Positions 24,855 to 33,184 of a stretch of DNA of 64,000 bases are shown here, piece by piece. Each line of letters opens with the position of its first letter. Positions within the stretch are counted from its first letter, which is position 1. The position numbers and the translations under genes are program-made. Source of the stretch: UBA7672 sp030824255 (GTDB taxonomy: Bacteria; Pseudomonadota; Alphaproteobacteria; Caulobacterales; Hyphomonadaceae); contig OW818686.1 of NCBI GenBank assembly GCA_942493305.1, forward strand, positions 3,038,001 to 3,102,000, written 5' to 3'. The notes under the pieces are model-generated. The model had not been told where the DNA came from and did no database searches. It was given only the letters and a program-made list of their open reading frames with translations.

Positions 24855-26323
24855 TTCTCCGGACGCGCCTTGAAGGCGGCGGCGTCCTCGATGGCGGCCG
24901 CCACCTTGAAGCAGGACTCCTCGTCCAGCGCCTTCCCGATCACTTGCAGGCCCAGCGGCAGGCCTTGCGCATCCAGCCCGGCGGGCAGCGCGATGGCGGG
25001 CAGGCCGGCGAGGTTTGCTGTGACGGTGAAGATGTCGTTGAGATACATCGCGACCGGATCATCGCCCTTCTCGCCATACCCAAATGCCGCGCTGGGCGTG
25101 GCGGGCGTCAGCAGCGCGTCACACTGTTTGAACGCCTCTTCGAAGTCCTGCAGGATCTTGGTGCGGACCTTCTGGGCGCGCAGGTAATATGCGTCGTAGT
25201 ACCCGGCGCTGAGAACGTAGGTGCCAATCATCAGGCGACGCTGCACTTCCGCGCCGAAGCCTTTCGCACGCGTCGTCTCGTACGTCGACGTCAGCGAGCC
25301 ATCGCCAGACTCCCGCGCGCCATAGCGAATGCCGTCATAGCGGGCGAGGTTGGAGGACGCCTCCGCCGGCGCCACGATGTAGTAGGCCGGCAGCGCATAT
25401 TTCGTGTGCGGCAGCGACACGTCGACGATCTCCGCGCCTGCCGCCTTCATCCACGCGATGCCCTGTTGCCAGAGCTTCTCGATCTCTTCCGGCATCCCGT
25501 CGACGCGGTATTCCTTCGGAACGCCGATCTTCATGCCCTTGACCGACTTGCCGACCGACTTCGTCCATTCCGGCACAGGCAGGTGGAGGCTTGTGGAGTC
25601 CTTCTTGTCGCCCGAGCACATCACTTCGAGCATCAGGGCTGCGTCCTTCACCGTCTTCGCCAGCGGACCCGCCTGATCGAGCGAAGAGGCGAACGCCACC
25701 ATGCCATAGCGGCTGGCGCGTCCGTAGGTTGGCTTGATGCCGACAATGCCAGTGAACGCGGCCGGCTGGCGGATCGATCCGCCCGTGTCAGAGGCAGTTG
25801 CTGCAAGGCAAAGGTCCGCAGACACCGCCGTCGCCGAACCGCCCGACGAGCCGCCGGCCGTCAGCTTCACATTCGATCCCTTGCGCCGCCACGGATTGGA
25901 CGGCGGACCAAACCGCGATGTCTCGTTCGCCGAGCCCATCGCAAACTCATCCATGTTGAGCTTGCCCAGCATGACCGAGCCCGCGTCCCACAAGTTCTGC
26001 GTGACGGTGCTCTCATAGGTCGGGGTGAACTCGCCGAGAATGTTGGAGCACGCCGTCGTGCGCACGCCCTTGGTCGAGAACAGATCCTTGATACCGAGCG
26101 GCGCCCCCTCCAGCCTGCCGCCCTGGCCCTTGGCCAGCTTCGCGTCTGAGGCCTTCGCCATCTCCAGCGCTTTCTCGCCGGTGACGACGACATAGGCGTT
26201 CAGCGTGGCGTTCGATTTCTCGATCTCGGTGACGAACGCCTGCGTGATCTCCTGCGAAGAGAACTTCTTCGCCTTCAGGCCGTCGACGGCGTCTGCGAGG
26301 GTGAGTTTGGTGAGGTTCGTCAT
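24845..26323 (-). CDS. gatA: aspartyl/glutamyl-tRNA(Asn/Gln) amidotransferase subunit A
   Basis: GatA (492 residues) is the amidase subunit that frees ammonia from glutamine to convert misacylated Glu-tRNA(Gln) or Asp-tRNA(Asn). The Ser-cisSer-Lys triad region is present: Lys in LGIKDLFSTKG, then LTAGGSSGGSATAVSADLC and SDTGGSIRQPAAFTGIVG. The ATG at 26323 gives MTNLTKLTLADAVDGLKA, the usual N-terminus. Transcription order is gatC, a DUF2199 gene, gatA, DUF429. gatB is not in the window. Confidence 0.97.
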   Translation of the reverse strand: MTNLTKLTLADAVDGLKAKKFSSQEITQAFVTEIEKSNATLNAYVVVTGEKALEMAKASDAKLAKGQGGRLEGAPLGIKDLFSTKGVRTTACSNILGEFTPTYESTVTQNLWDAGSVMLGKLNMDEFAMGSANETSRFGPPSNPWRRKGSNVKLTAGGSSGGSATAVSADLCLAATASDTGGSIRQPAAFTGIVGIKPTYGRASRYGMVAFASSLDQAGPLAKTVKDAALMLEVMCSGDKKDSTSLHLPVPEWTKSVGKSVKGMKIGVPKEYRVDGMPEEIEKLWQQGIAWMKAAGAEIVDVSLPHTKYALPAYYIVAPAEASSNLARYDGIRYGARESGDGSLTSTYETTRAKGFGAEVQRRLMIGTYVLSAGYYDAYYLRAQKVRTKILQDFEEAFKQCDALLTPATPSAAFGYGEKGDDPVAMYLNDIFTVTANLAGLPAIALPAGLDAQGLPLGLQVIGKALDEESCFKVAAAIEDAAAFKARPEKWW

Positions 26324-26345
26324 GTGAGCGTCGATCTTGCGTGCG

Positions 26346-26966
26346 TCAGGAAACGTTGGCGGCAGAAGCAGCTGCGCGCATGTCGTGATCGTAGGCGAGG
26401 AACAGTTCCAGCATCCGATCGAAACCAATGCCGTGACGTTGCTCGGTCAGGATCGGGTGGTCCGGCCGGTTGGTGTAGGGCTGCGGTCCGCCCAGCAACA
26501 GCATCGGCAGTTCGCCGTCGTTCTCGTCATGCGACACGCCCACGAGGTTGGCCGTGTCATGGTGCCCGCCAAGGCGGTTCAGCAGACGGGCTGAGAATTG
26601 CCGCAGGTTGGACAGCTTCCCTTCCTTGCGCGCCTTCACATAGTTCTCGAAGTGAATGCGGTCGATCGCAGCCCAAACCGTGTACATGAACGCCGCCGGC
26701 TGTGCGCCCTTGATGATCAGGGGCAGGCGCATGCGGATGGCGAAGGACTGGCCTTCCCACACCGCATATCGCGGCGAGATGAACGTACGGTCCATCGTGA
26801 GCAGGTCATCTTCCTGATAGTCACGCGGCCCGTTCCAGCCGACCGGCGTCAGCATGTTGATCGGAAACAGCCCAACATGCCGTTCGCCGCAAGAGCAGGT
26901 GAGGCCCGTGCTGTTGAACGCCTGCCAGCGATGGCCCTCGGACGTATTGGCCGGTGCGTTCGTCAT
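26346..26966 (-). CDS. DUF2199 domain protein inserted between gatC and gatA
   Basis: This 206-residue soluble protein starts with a CSCG pair (TGLTCSCGERHVGLFP) that could form half of a zinc knuckle, followed by WAAIDRIHFENYVKARKEG and the family ending RPDHPILTEQRHGIGFDRMLEL. DUF2199 has no known activity. The gene begins one base after the gatC stop and ends 22 bases before gatA, so it sits inside the gat operon. A link to tRNA amidation is possible but only from position. Confidence 0.8.
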   Translation of the reverse strand: MTNAPANTSEGHRWQAFNSTGLTCSCGERHVGLFPINMLTPVGWNGPRDYQEDDLLTMDRTFISPRYAVWEGQSFAIRMRLPLIIKGAQPAAFMYTVWAAIDRIHFENYVKARKEGKLSNLRQFSARLLNRLGGHHDTANLVGVSHDENDGELPMLLLGGPQPYTNRPDHPILTEQRHGIGFDRMLELFLAYDHDMRAAASAANVS

Positions 26967-26967
26967 T

Positions 26968-27255
26968 CTATTCCACCACTTTCGGCACGACGAAGAAGCC
27001 GTCTTCGGACTTCGGCGCGTTCGCCAGAACCTGGTCGCGGATGTTGCCGTCGGAAATCACGTCCTCGCGCATGGGCAGTTTCATGGCCACCGGCGTGGTC
27101 ATCGGGTCAACGCCTTCAACGTCCACCTCGTTCAGCTGTTCGATCCAGGCGAGGATGCCATTCAGCTCCTTGGACAGCGGCTCCAGCCGTTCCTCGGGAA
27201 CCGCAATTCGCGCCAACCGCGCCACTTTGCGAACCGTGTCTTTGTCGACGCTCAC
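26968..27255 (-). CDS. gatC: aspartyl/glutamyl-tRNA(Asn/Gln) amidotransferase subunit C
   Basis: GatC is the 95-residue belt subunit that stabilises GatA against GatB. The sequence DKDTVRKVARLARIAVPEERLE, WIEQLNEVDVEGVDPMTTPV and LREDVISDGNI-type ending with APKSEDGFFVVPKVVE match the family closely. The start is a GTG codon at 27255; no ATG is available at the conserved position. It is the first gene of the gatC-DUF2199-gatA-DUF429 operon. Confidence 0.96.
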   Translation of the reverse strand: MSVDKDTVRKVARLARIAVPEERLEPLSKELNGILAWIEQLNEVDVEGVDPMTTPVAMKLPMREDVISDGNIRDQVLANAPKSEDGFFVVPKVVE

Positions 27256-27352
27256 GCCTGGATCCTCGGAAAGCCTGTTGAGGGCAAAGTTTCCCTCGGG
27301 CCTGCCCTAAACGGCCTCGCCCCCCAACTCAAGCTCCGGGACTATGCTGGGA

Positions 27353-27949
27353 TCAGGCTTTTCCGCCGGAAATCTGAAGTCTGTCAGGGGAAATGCCGAT
27401 CCGGGCCAGCGCCCGGCTCCATTTCGTGTCCAGCGAGGGGTCGTAGACCAGCGCCACGTCCGGCTCCCCCACCAGCCAGACATTCTCCGCCAGCTCCATC
27501 TCCAGCTGTCCCGCGCCCCACCCGGAATAGCCCAGCGCCAGCACGAACCGTTCCGGCGGATGGTCGGAGGTCATGGCGTGAAGCACGTCGCGCGTCGCGG
27601 TCAGGCAGACGCCGTCGCATATGCTCAGCGTCGCGCCGTCGCTGTCATAATCCTCGGAGTGCAGGACGAAACCGCGCTCCTTGCTAACCGGGCCGCCGAT
27701 CAGGATATGGGCGTCTTCCGGGGCCTCGTGCCCGTCAACGCCCAGCTGATCCAGCAACTCGGGGAGGTTGTCCTCCTCGCTGGCCTTGTTCAGCACGATG
27801 CCCATCGCATGATCGGAATTATGGGTGCAGATCAGGATGACCGCCCGCTTGAAGCGAGGGTCTTCGATCGCGGGCGCCGCGATCAGCAACCTTCCGGCGA
27901 GCGAACCTTCCACGCGGCGAGGTGTCTCCTGATCCGTCTTTAGCGTCAT
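27353..27949 (-). CDS. YqgE/AlgH family protein (UPF0301)
   Basis: At 198 residues it matches the UPF0301 family: LAGRLLIAAPAIEDPRFKRAVILICTH, AMGIVLNKA, ILIGGPVSKERGFVLHS and LALGYSGWGAGQLEMELAENVWL are all diagnostic. The family is widespread, often near yqgF/ruvX, and has no firmly established activity. It lies about 100 bases upstream of gatC on the same strand, with no terminator visible between them. Confidence 0.93.
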   Translation of the reverse strand: MTLKTDQETPRRVEGSLAGRLLIAAPAIEDPRFKRAVILICTHNSDHAMGIVLNKASEEDNLPELLDQLGVDGHEAPEDAHILIGGPVSKERGFVLHSEDYDSDGATLSICDGVCLTATRDVLHAMTSDHPPERFVLALGYSGWGAGQLEMELAENVWLVGEPDVALVYDPSLDTKWSRALARIGISPDRLQISGGKA

Positions 27950-28063
27950 GCTGGTCTTTCATGGCGGTCAAGGCAAGCCGGTATTGAGATCCGGGATTCG
28001 CCTTTGCGGGAGAAACCAACTAGATCGATGCCAGAGCATTTTATGTCTGGAGGAGACAGGCGC

Positions 28064-28546
28064 ATGACGATCAAGGTAGGCGACAAGCTGCCGGAAGCTA
28101 CCTTCAAGGTGATGAAAGAGGGCAAGCCCGCTGACATGACCATCGGCGAGCTGACCAAGGGCAAGAAAGTCGCGCTGTTTGCTGTGCCGGGCGCTTTCAC
28201 GCCGACCTGCTCGGCGCGCCACCTGCCGGGCTATACCGAGAAGTCCGCAGAATTCCGCAGCAAGGGCGTCGATACGATCGCGTGTGTCTCGGTCAACGAC
28301 GTGTTCGTCATGAACGCCTGGGGCAAGGACCAGAAAGTCGGCGAGGATGTTGTCATGCTGGCAGACGGCAACGGCGCGTTCGCCAAGGCCGTGGGCCTGG
28401 AGATGGACGGTTCGGGCTTCGGCATGGGCTCACGCTCGCAGCGCTATTCGATGATCGTCGAGGACGGCGTCGTCCAACAACTCAATGTCGAGAAGCCGGG
28501 TGAGTTCAACGTCTCGTCGGCCGACTACATGATGGGCCAGCTCTAG
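28064..28546 (+). CDS. peroxiredoxin, Prx5 type
   Basis: This 160-residue cytoplasmic protein reduces hydroperoxides. The peroxidatic cysteine lies in FAVPGAFTPTCSARHLPGY near residue 48, and CVSVNDVFVMNAWGKD follows, both typical of the Prx5/AhpE-like group. A second Cys (TIACVSVNDV) may act as partner or be structural. The ATG at 28064 is preceded by a strong GGAGGAGAC ribosome site; the upstream in-frame ATG at 28028 lacks one. A hairpin at 28585-28609 follows the gene. Confidence 0.93.
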   Translation: MTIKVGDKLPEATFKVMKEGKPADMTIGELTKGKKVALFAVPGAFTPTCSARHLPGYTEKSAEFRSKGVDTIACVSVNDVFVMNAWGKDQKVGEDVVMLADGNGAFAKAVGLEMDGSGFGMGSRSQRYSMIVEDGVVQQLNVEKPGEFNVSSADYMMGQL

Positions 28547-28584
28547 GCCGTCCGAATCTCTTACTGATACAACAGCAAATGGCG

Positions 28585-28609
28585 TGGCGGGGTCTTTATG
28601 GCCCCGCCA
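28585..28609 (+). terminator. probable terminator hairpin after the peroxiredoxin gene
   Basis: A 10-bp GC-rich stem (28585-28594 with 28600-28609, one or two GU/GT-type pairs) with loop TTTAT lies 39 bases after the stop. There is no clear T-run behind it, so it may be a weak or rho-assisted terminator. Confidence 0.6.
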
Positions 28610-28666
28610 TTGACCCCCATCTATCCCTATGACTAGCCTCGGGCGCGTCATTGAGGAGTGGGTGGG

Positions 28667-29656
28667 ATGGATTTCGAGCTGGGCAACAACGCCGCGCTGC
28701 TGGTGCCGATCGTTCTGGTCGTGCTGGGCGTCATCCTGATTTTCAGCGCCGTCAAAGTCGTGCCGCAGGGATATCAGTACACGGTCGAGCAGTTTGGCCG
28801 TTACACGCGTACGCTGTCGCCTGGCCTCGCCTTCATCGTGCCCTTCGTGGACCGCATTGGTCACAAGCTGAACATGATGGAGAATGTGCTCGACATTCCC
28901 ACGCAGGAAGTCATCACCAAGGACAACGCAATGGTGTCGTGCGACGCCGTCGTGTTCACCCAGATCGTTGATCCCGTGCCCGCCGCCTATGAGGTAAACG
29001 ACCTCATTCGCGCGATCAGCAATCTCTCCATGACCAACATCCGCACAGTAGTCGGCTCGATGGATCTCGACCAGGTCCTCTCCAACCGCGATGACATCAA
29101 CGCCCGCCTGCTCGCCGTCATCGACGCCGCGACCCAGCCTTGGGGCATCAAGGTCACCCGTATCGAGATCAAGGACCTTACCCCGCCCGGCGACATCACC
29201 GAGGCGATGGCCCGCCAGATGAAGGCCGAACGCCTCAAGCGCGCCCAGATCCTTGAAGCAGAGGGCGACCGCGCCTCGGCCATCCTCAAGGCCGAGGGCC
29301 AGAAGCAATCGCAAATTCTCGAAGCCGAGGGCCGCCGGGAAGCCGCCTTCCGCGATGCCGAAGCCCGCGAGCGCGCTGCCGAAGCAGAAGCGAAAGCAAC
29401 AGAAGTGGTGTCCGAAGCCATCGCCAAGGGCGACGTCAACGCGATCAACTACTTTCTCGGCCTCAAATACGTGGAAGCTTTCGCAAAGCTCGCCAGTTCG
29501 CCGCAGCAGCGCACGGTGATCGTGCCGGCGGACTTCGCCGGTCTTGTCGGCGCCATCGAAGGCGTGAAGGCGTTGACCGACAATGTGAAGCGCGCGGCGC
29601 AGGATACGCCGCCGCGCCCGCCGGCAGGCGGCAGCCCCTTCACAACACGGGGCTAG
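28667..29656 (+). CDS. SPFH-domain protein, stomatin/QmcA-like
   Basis: This 329-residue inner-membrane protein has one N-terminal membrane helix (LLVPIVLVVLGVILIFSAV), then an SPFH (band 7) domain with VPQGYQYTVEQFGRYTRTLSPGL and DNAMVSCDAVVFTQIVD, and a long Ala/Glu/Arg-rich coiled coil (about 175-265). A Pro-rich tail closes it. Such proteins form ring-like oligomers in membrane microdomains. ATG at 28667, with GAGGAG upstream, is preferred to GTG at 28658. It forms an operon with the NfeD gene three bases downstream. Confidence 0.94.
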   Translation: MDFELGNNAALLVPIVLVVLGVILIFSAVKVVPQGYQYTVEQFGRYTRTLSPGLAFIVPFVDRIGHKLNMMENVLDIPTQEVITKDNAMVSCDAVVFTQIVDPVPAAYEVNDLIRAISNLSMTNIRTVVGSMDLDQVLSNRDDINARLLAVIDAATQPWGIKVTRIEIKDLTPPGDITEAMARQMKAERLKRAQILEAEGDRASAILKAEGQKQSQILEAEGRREAAFRDAEARERAAEAEAKATEVVSEAIAKGDVNAINYFLGLKYVEAFAKLASSPQQRTVIVPADFAGLVGAIEGVKALTDNVKRAAQDTPPRPPAGGSPFTTRG

Positions 29657-29659
29657 GCC

Positions 29660-30133
29660 ATGGATATGGTCGTCGGCTTTCTCAGCAGCCTGACAGTCTG
29701 GCATTGGCTGGGCCTCGGGATCGTGCTGATTTCGATCGAGGTCGCGGTCGGCACGTTCGATCTCCTCTGGGTTGCGGCAGGCGCTTTCCTGACCGCACTT
29801 TTCGCGCTCATCATCCCGCCGCCGCTGGGCGGATGGGAAGGACAACTGACCTTCTTCGGGTTGGTCGCGATCGCTTTCGTCATCTCGGGCCGCACCCTTT
29901 TCAAGGGCCTGCGCACCCGCTCAACCTCCCATCCAAACCTCAACGACCGTCTTGCCACCATGCTGGGACAGCGCGGCGAGGCGTTCACGAATTTCGATCA
30001 GGGCAGTGGCAAGGTGAAGATCGGCGACACGGTCTGGCTGGCCAAGCAGTCGGATGACACTGTCATCGTCGAAGGCGACGCCATCGTGGTGACGGGCTCC
30101 GAGGCCGGCGTGGTCAAGGTGCGGCGGGGCTAG
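29660..30133 (+). CDS. NfeD-family membrane protein
   Basis: This 157-residue protein has two to three N-terminal membrane helices (WLGLGIVLISIEVAVGTFDLLWVAAGAFLTALFALI) and a C-terminal OB-fold soluble domain (about 95-155) with VKIGDTVWLAKQSDD and GDAIVVTGSEAGVVKVRRG. It is the short NfeD1b type without the ClpP-like protease part. NfeD is the usual partner of stomatin-like proteins, in line with its position directly behind the SPFH gene. Confidence 0.93.
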   Translation: MDMVVGFLSSLTVWHWLGLGIVLISIEVAVGTFDLLWVAAGAFLTALFALIIPPPLGGWEGQLTFFGLVAIAFVISGRTLFKGLRTRSTSHPNLNDRLATMLGQRGEAFTNFDQGSGKVKIGDTVWLAKQSDDTVIVEGDAIVVTGSEAGVVKVRRG

Positions 30134-30135
30134 CC

Positions 30136-30978
30136 TCAGGTCTTGGCGCCGATCTTCGCAACTTTGTTGACGATGATCCGCCCCAGCGTGACGCCCGGCA
30201 GGATCATGTTCGCCGCCTCCAGGCCTGCGTCGAGCAGGAAGTCGCGATCTACCAGCTTGCCGACATAAGCCTCGAACGTGGCGCCGCCCGGCTGCGCATC
30301 GCCCAGAACCGCGTCCACTTCCACGACAGCCAGCTTGCCCTGCCATTGCAGGCGGTGCGCATAGACGGGCCGATAGATCAGGTCGATCGCATCGATCCGC
30401 ATCGTTTCCTCGATCACGCGGTCGGCCTCGATCTTCCTGATCGATTGCGAGATCACGTCGCGCGTCAGCATGGAAGCCTTCGCGACAGGCGGCACCACCA
30501 CCGTACCCGCGCGCGAACGGTCGTTCAGCTGCTCCGCCGTCACAGGCGCCGCCTCGACCTGCGGATAGGTTTTCAGAACCGGATCGTATTTCTTGGTCAG
30601 TCCGTCATACAGCCATTCCTTCTGGCTGGACTCCCTGCAGTTCTCGGTGACGACAATCGTCGCCTCGCGGTTCGCCGCCGCAAACGTCTGCCCGCCCACC
30701 GTCACGCCATCCACTTCGGCAGACACTTTCAGCTTGTGCGCGCGCTGCCGTTCATAGACGTGCGTAGTGGACGCCGCGATCCGCCAGAATGGCTGCAGGC
30801 GCAGCTCGCTGTAGACGATCTCGAAATCCTCGTCCTTCGGCCGCGAGAGCAGGCCGCCGATCCGCGCGAACGCGCCGAACGCCTCCATGCGCTTTGTCAT
30901 CGCGCGCACGCGCGCCTGTTCCGCGCCTATCTTGTCGGGCAGCAGCAGGATGCGTTCTTCGGCAAGCTCGACGTTCAT
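30136..30978 (-). CDS. conserved hypothetical protein, 280 aa
   Basis: A soluble protein without signal peptide that begins MNVELAEERILLLPDKIG. It has a mixed alpha/beta composition, a single Cys (VVTENCRESSQKEW) and a repeated SxxR/Q-type basic region. ATG at 30978 was chosen because the upstream extension is Cys/His-rich and unlike the rest. It converges with nfeD (two bases apart). I do not recognise the family; phage-like or secretion features are not seen. Confidence 0.7.
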   Translation of the reverse strand: MNVELAEERILLLPDKIGAEQARVRAMTKRMEAFGAFARIGGLLSRPKDEDFEIVYSELRLQPFWRIAASTTHVYERQRAHKLKVSAEVDGVTVGGQTFAAANREATIVVTENCRESSQKEWLYDGLTKKYDPVLKTYPQVEAAPVTAEQLNDRSRAGTVVVPPVAKASMLTRDVISQSIRKIEADRVIEETMRIDAIDLIYRPVYAHRLQWQGKLAVVEVDAVLGDAQPGGATFEAYVGKLVDRDFLLDAGLEAANMILPGVTLGRIIVNKVAKIGAKT

Positions 30979-31047
30979 GTTCGCCCCGGCGTGTCCGCGC
31001 AATCTACACGAGTGCGCGCAAGCCGGCAAAAGTGCGGCTGCTGCAGG

Positions 31048-31494
31048 CTAGCGCTTCGTGCGGTTTTCGTCACAACCGAGACGGGCCAGTGCGTCCGCCC
31101 GATCGTTTTCCTTGTGCCCCGAATGGCCCTTCACCCAGCGCCAGTCCACCTTGTGGCTGCTGGCTGCCGCCTCGAGGCGGATCCACAGGTCCTTGTTCTT
31201 CACCGGCTCCTTGGCGGCATTCTTCCAGCCATTGCGCTTCCAGTTGATGATCCACTTGGTCAGCCCGTCCTTCACATACGTGCTGTCCGTATGAAGGATG
31301 ATCTTGGCGCCCGCCGGATGCGCCTCCAGCGCCGAGATGGCAGCCATCAGCTCCATGCGGTTGTTGGTCGTGCCAGGCTCGCCGCCATGCAGCTCGGTAT
31401 CAACGCCGTTGACCCGCATCAGCGCGCCCCAGCCGCCAGGTCCGGGGTTCCCGGAACATGCGCCATCCGTCCAGATTTCAATCGTGTCGCTCAT
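31048..31494 (-). CDS. rnhA: ribonuclease HI
   Basis: RNase HI (148 residues) cuts the RNA strand of RNA-DNA hybrids. The four catalytic acidic positions are visible in WTDGACSGNPGPGGWG, NRMELMAAI, LHTDSTYVKDGL and GHSGHKENDRADALA. ATG at 31494 gives the standard N-terminus MSDTIEIWTDGA; the open frame extends upstream to 31548 without support. rnhA is commonly near ispH and thrB in alphaproteobacteria, as here. Confidence 0.97.
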   Translation of the reverse strand: MSDTIEIWTDGACSGNPGPGGWGALMRVNGVDTELHGGEPGTTNNRMELMAAISALEAHPAGAKIILHTDSTYVKDGLTKWIINWKRNGWKNAAKEPVKNKDLWIRLEAAASSHKVDWRWVKGHSGHKENDRADALARLGCDENRTKR

Positions 31495-31550
31495 GGTCTT
31501 CACGTCAGGGCGTTCGCTTGCCGCGTCAAGACTCGTGCTAAACGCCAATC

Positions 31551-32144
31551 ATGGGTCACAGCGTTCAGCTCATCATCGGAAAAGGCGAGGCGGTCAGTGC
31601 TTTCTTGCGCCAGTGGCCCGTGGCGCGCGCCTTGGACCTCTACGAAGGCTGGCAGGCCATTCCTGTGGACGAGCCGCTCCACAACGCAGTTGAAGCCGCA
31701 CATCCGGGCGCGGAACGACCATCAGGATTCGATGTCTCGCCCTTCGGCCTCGACCGCGCACTCGCCGCCGCGACGGAGGCGGGAGGCGGCCTCGCCTATG
31801 TCGAGACAGAGTATTTCGGCGGCACAGGCGAACAGTCCGCCATGGCCTATGTCGACGGGCGCGAAGTCATGGCGCCCCAGCGCTCGCGCGGCGGCGGCGG
31901 CCCCATCAACCAGTCCCTCCGCGCCATCGGGGCCACACGCTCTGAAGCCAATGACGAGTTCGACACCGTCGGCCTCGGCCTCCACCGTTCTATGGACGAC
32001 TACAGCCCCGAAGGCCCAAGACGCCTCCGCCAACCGCAAGCCGCGCCCGCAGACGACAACAAGGCGTACGTCCCGATCTGGAAGATTGCCCTCGTCATCG
32101 TCGCGATGATTGCGGTTGGCGTATTTGCGGCCGTCGCCAACTGA
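31551..32144 (+). CDS. hypothetical protein with C-terminal membrane anchor
   Basis: A 197-residue protein whose first ~170 residues are soluble, Gly/Ala-rich in the middle (ATEAGGGLAYVETEYFGGTGEQSAMAY) and followed by an Arg/Pro linker. It ends in one hydrophobic helix (WKIALVIVAMIAVGVFAAVAN), so it is probably tail-anchored. It is divergent from rnhA and convergent with thrB. No family recognised. Confidence 0.7.
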   Translation: MGHSVQLIIGKGEAVSAFLRQWPVARALDLYEGWQAIPVDEPLHNAVEAAHPGAERPSGFDVSPFGLDRALAAATEAGGGLAYVETEYFGGTGEQSAMAYVDGREVMAPQRSRGGGGPINQSLRAIGATRSEANDEFDTVGLGLHRSMDDYSPEGPRRLRQPQAAPADDNKAYVPIWKIALVIVAMIAVGVFAAVAN

Positions 32145-32174
32145 AAGCATAGCGCCCCCGTCCGCCAGCGCTGC

Positions 32175-33134
32175 TCACGCCCCATAATCCTCTGGCGACT
32201 TTGCCTGCCGATGGAAGCCCAGCCGTTCGGCATAGTCGAGCGGATTGTGCGGCTTCACCAGCGCATCCTTCGGCGTCGCCGCCAGATCGACAAGCCGCGT
32301 CAGGAAGAACCGCATCGCCGCTCCGCGCGCCAGGATGGGCAGGGCGGCCCGTTCGCGCGGCTCCAGCCGCCGCACATTCTCGTAACCGGCGATCAGCGCC
32401 CGCCCCTTGGTGAGATTGTATTCGCCCCGCCGCTCGAAGCACCACGCGTTCAGACACACAGCGAGATCGTAGGCGAGGAAGTCCGAACACGCGAAATAGA
32501 AGTCGATCACGCCCGACAGCTTGCCATCGAGAAAGAACGTGTTGTCCGGAAACAGGTCGGCGTGGATGGCGCCACCCGGCAGCGTCTTCGGCCAGTTCGC
32601 CTTCAGGAACTCCATGTCCCCGTCGATCTGTGCGGCAAGTCCCGGCGAGAGCGCATCGGCCTCTGCGCCGCGTCCGTCCCACAGCTTCGGCCAGGCTGGC
32701 AGGGAGAGATCGTTCGGCCGCCGCATCCGGAAATCAGCCAGCGCCGAATGGAAACGTCCCAACGACTGACCCAGCTCGCGGCATTGCTCGTGGCTCGGCC
32801 GCCGCGGGCTCATCCCCTGCAGGAAGGTGCAGATCACCGCCGACTTCCCAAGCAACGTCCTTAACGGATTTCCGTCGCGAGCCGGCACAGGCAGCGGCGC
32901 CGGAAAGCCTTTGGAGGCAAGGTGTCCCATCATGCCCATGAAGAAGGGCAGGTCTTCCTTTTTCGCCCGCTTCTCGAACACGGTCAGGATGTAGCGGCCT
33001 TTGGGCGTCTCCAGCAGGAAGTTGGAATTCTCCACGCCTTCGGCGATGCCCTTGAACGCCAGCGCCGGGCCGAGATCATACTCGTCCAGGAACGTCGCGA
33101 GCGTTGTGTCATCGATGTCGGTATAGACGGCCAT
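32175..33134 (-). CDS. thrB: homoserine kinase (APH-fold ThrB)
   Basis: This 319-residue enzyme phosphorylates homoserine in threonine synthesis. It is the aminoglycoside-phosphotransferase-like form used in alphaproteobacteria: the sequence includes GVENSNFLLETPKGRYILTVFEKR, the catalytic loop GGAIHADLFPDNTFFLDGKLSGVIDFYFACSDFLAYDLAVCLNAWCFE with its HxD and DFY metal region, and a C-terminal helix ending LDYAERLGFH. The conventional order ispH-thrB-rnhA is kept, except for a sulfatase gene placed between ispH and thrB. Confidence 0.95.
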   Translation of the reverse strand: MAVYTDIDDTTLATFLDEYDLGPALAFKGIAEGVENSNFLLETPKGRYILTVFEKRAKKEDLPFFMGMMGHLASKGFPAPLPVPARDGNPLRTLLGKSAVICTFLQGMSPRRPSHEQCRELGQSLGRFHSALADFRMRRPNDLSLPAWPKLWDGRGAEADALSPGLAAQIDGDMEFLKANWPKTLPGGAIHADLFPDNTFFLDGKLSGVIDFYFACSDFLAYDLAVCLNAWCFERRGEYNLTKGRALIAGYENVRRLEPRERAALPILARGAAMRFFLTRLVDLAATPKDALVKPHNPLDYAERLGFHRQAKSPEDYGA

Positions 33135-33184
33135 GAGCGCTGGTTAAGCGGGCAGGCGGTCACGCGCAAGCAAATGCGGCGGGC

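Noticed and set aside
24650..26149. 499-residue plus-strand frame over gatA
   Set aside because: Antisense to gatA, Arg/His-rich.
28430..29845. 471-residue minus-strand frame over the SPFH and NfeD genes
   Set aside because: Antisense to two well recognised families; His/Asp/Gly-rich composition.
30346..32109. 587-residue plus-strand frame
   Set aside because: It runs antisense to the hypothetical at 30136 and to rnhA, and overlaps out of frame the gene at 31551; composition is Arg/His-rich.
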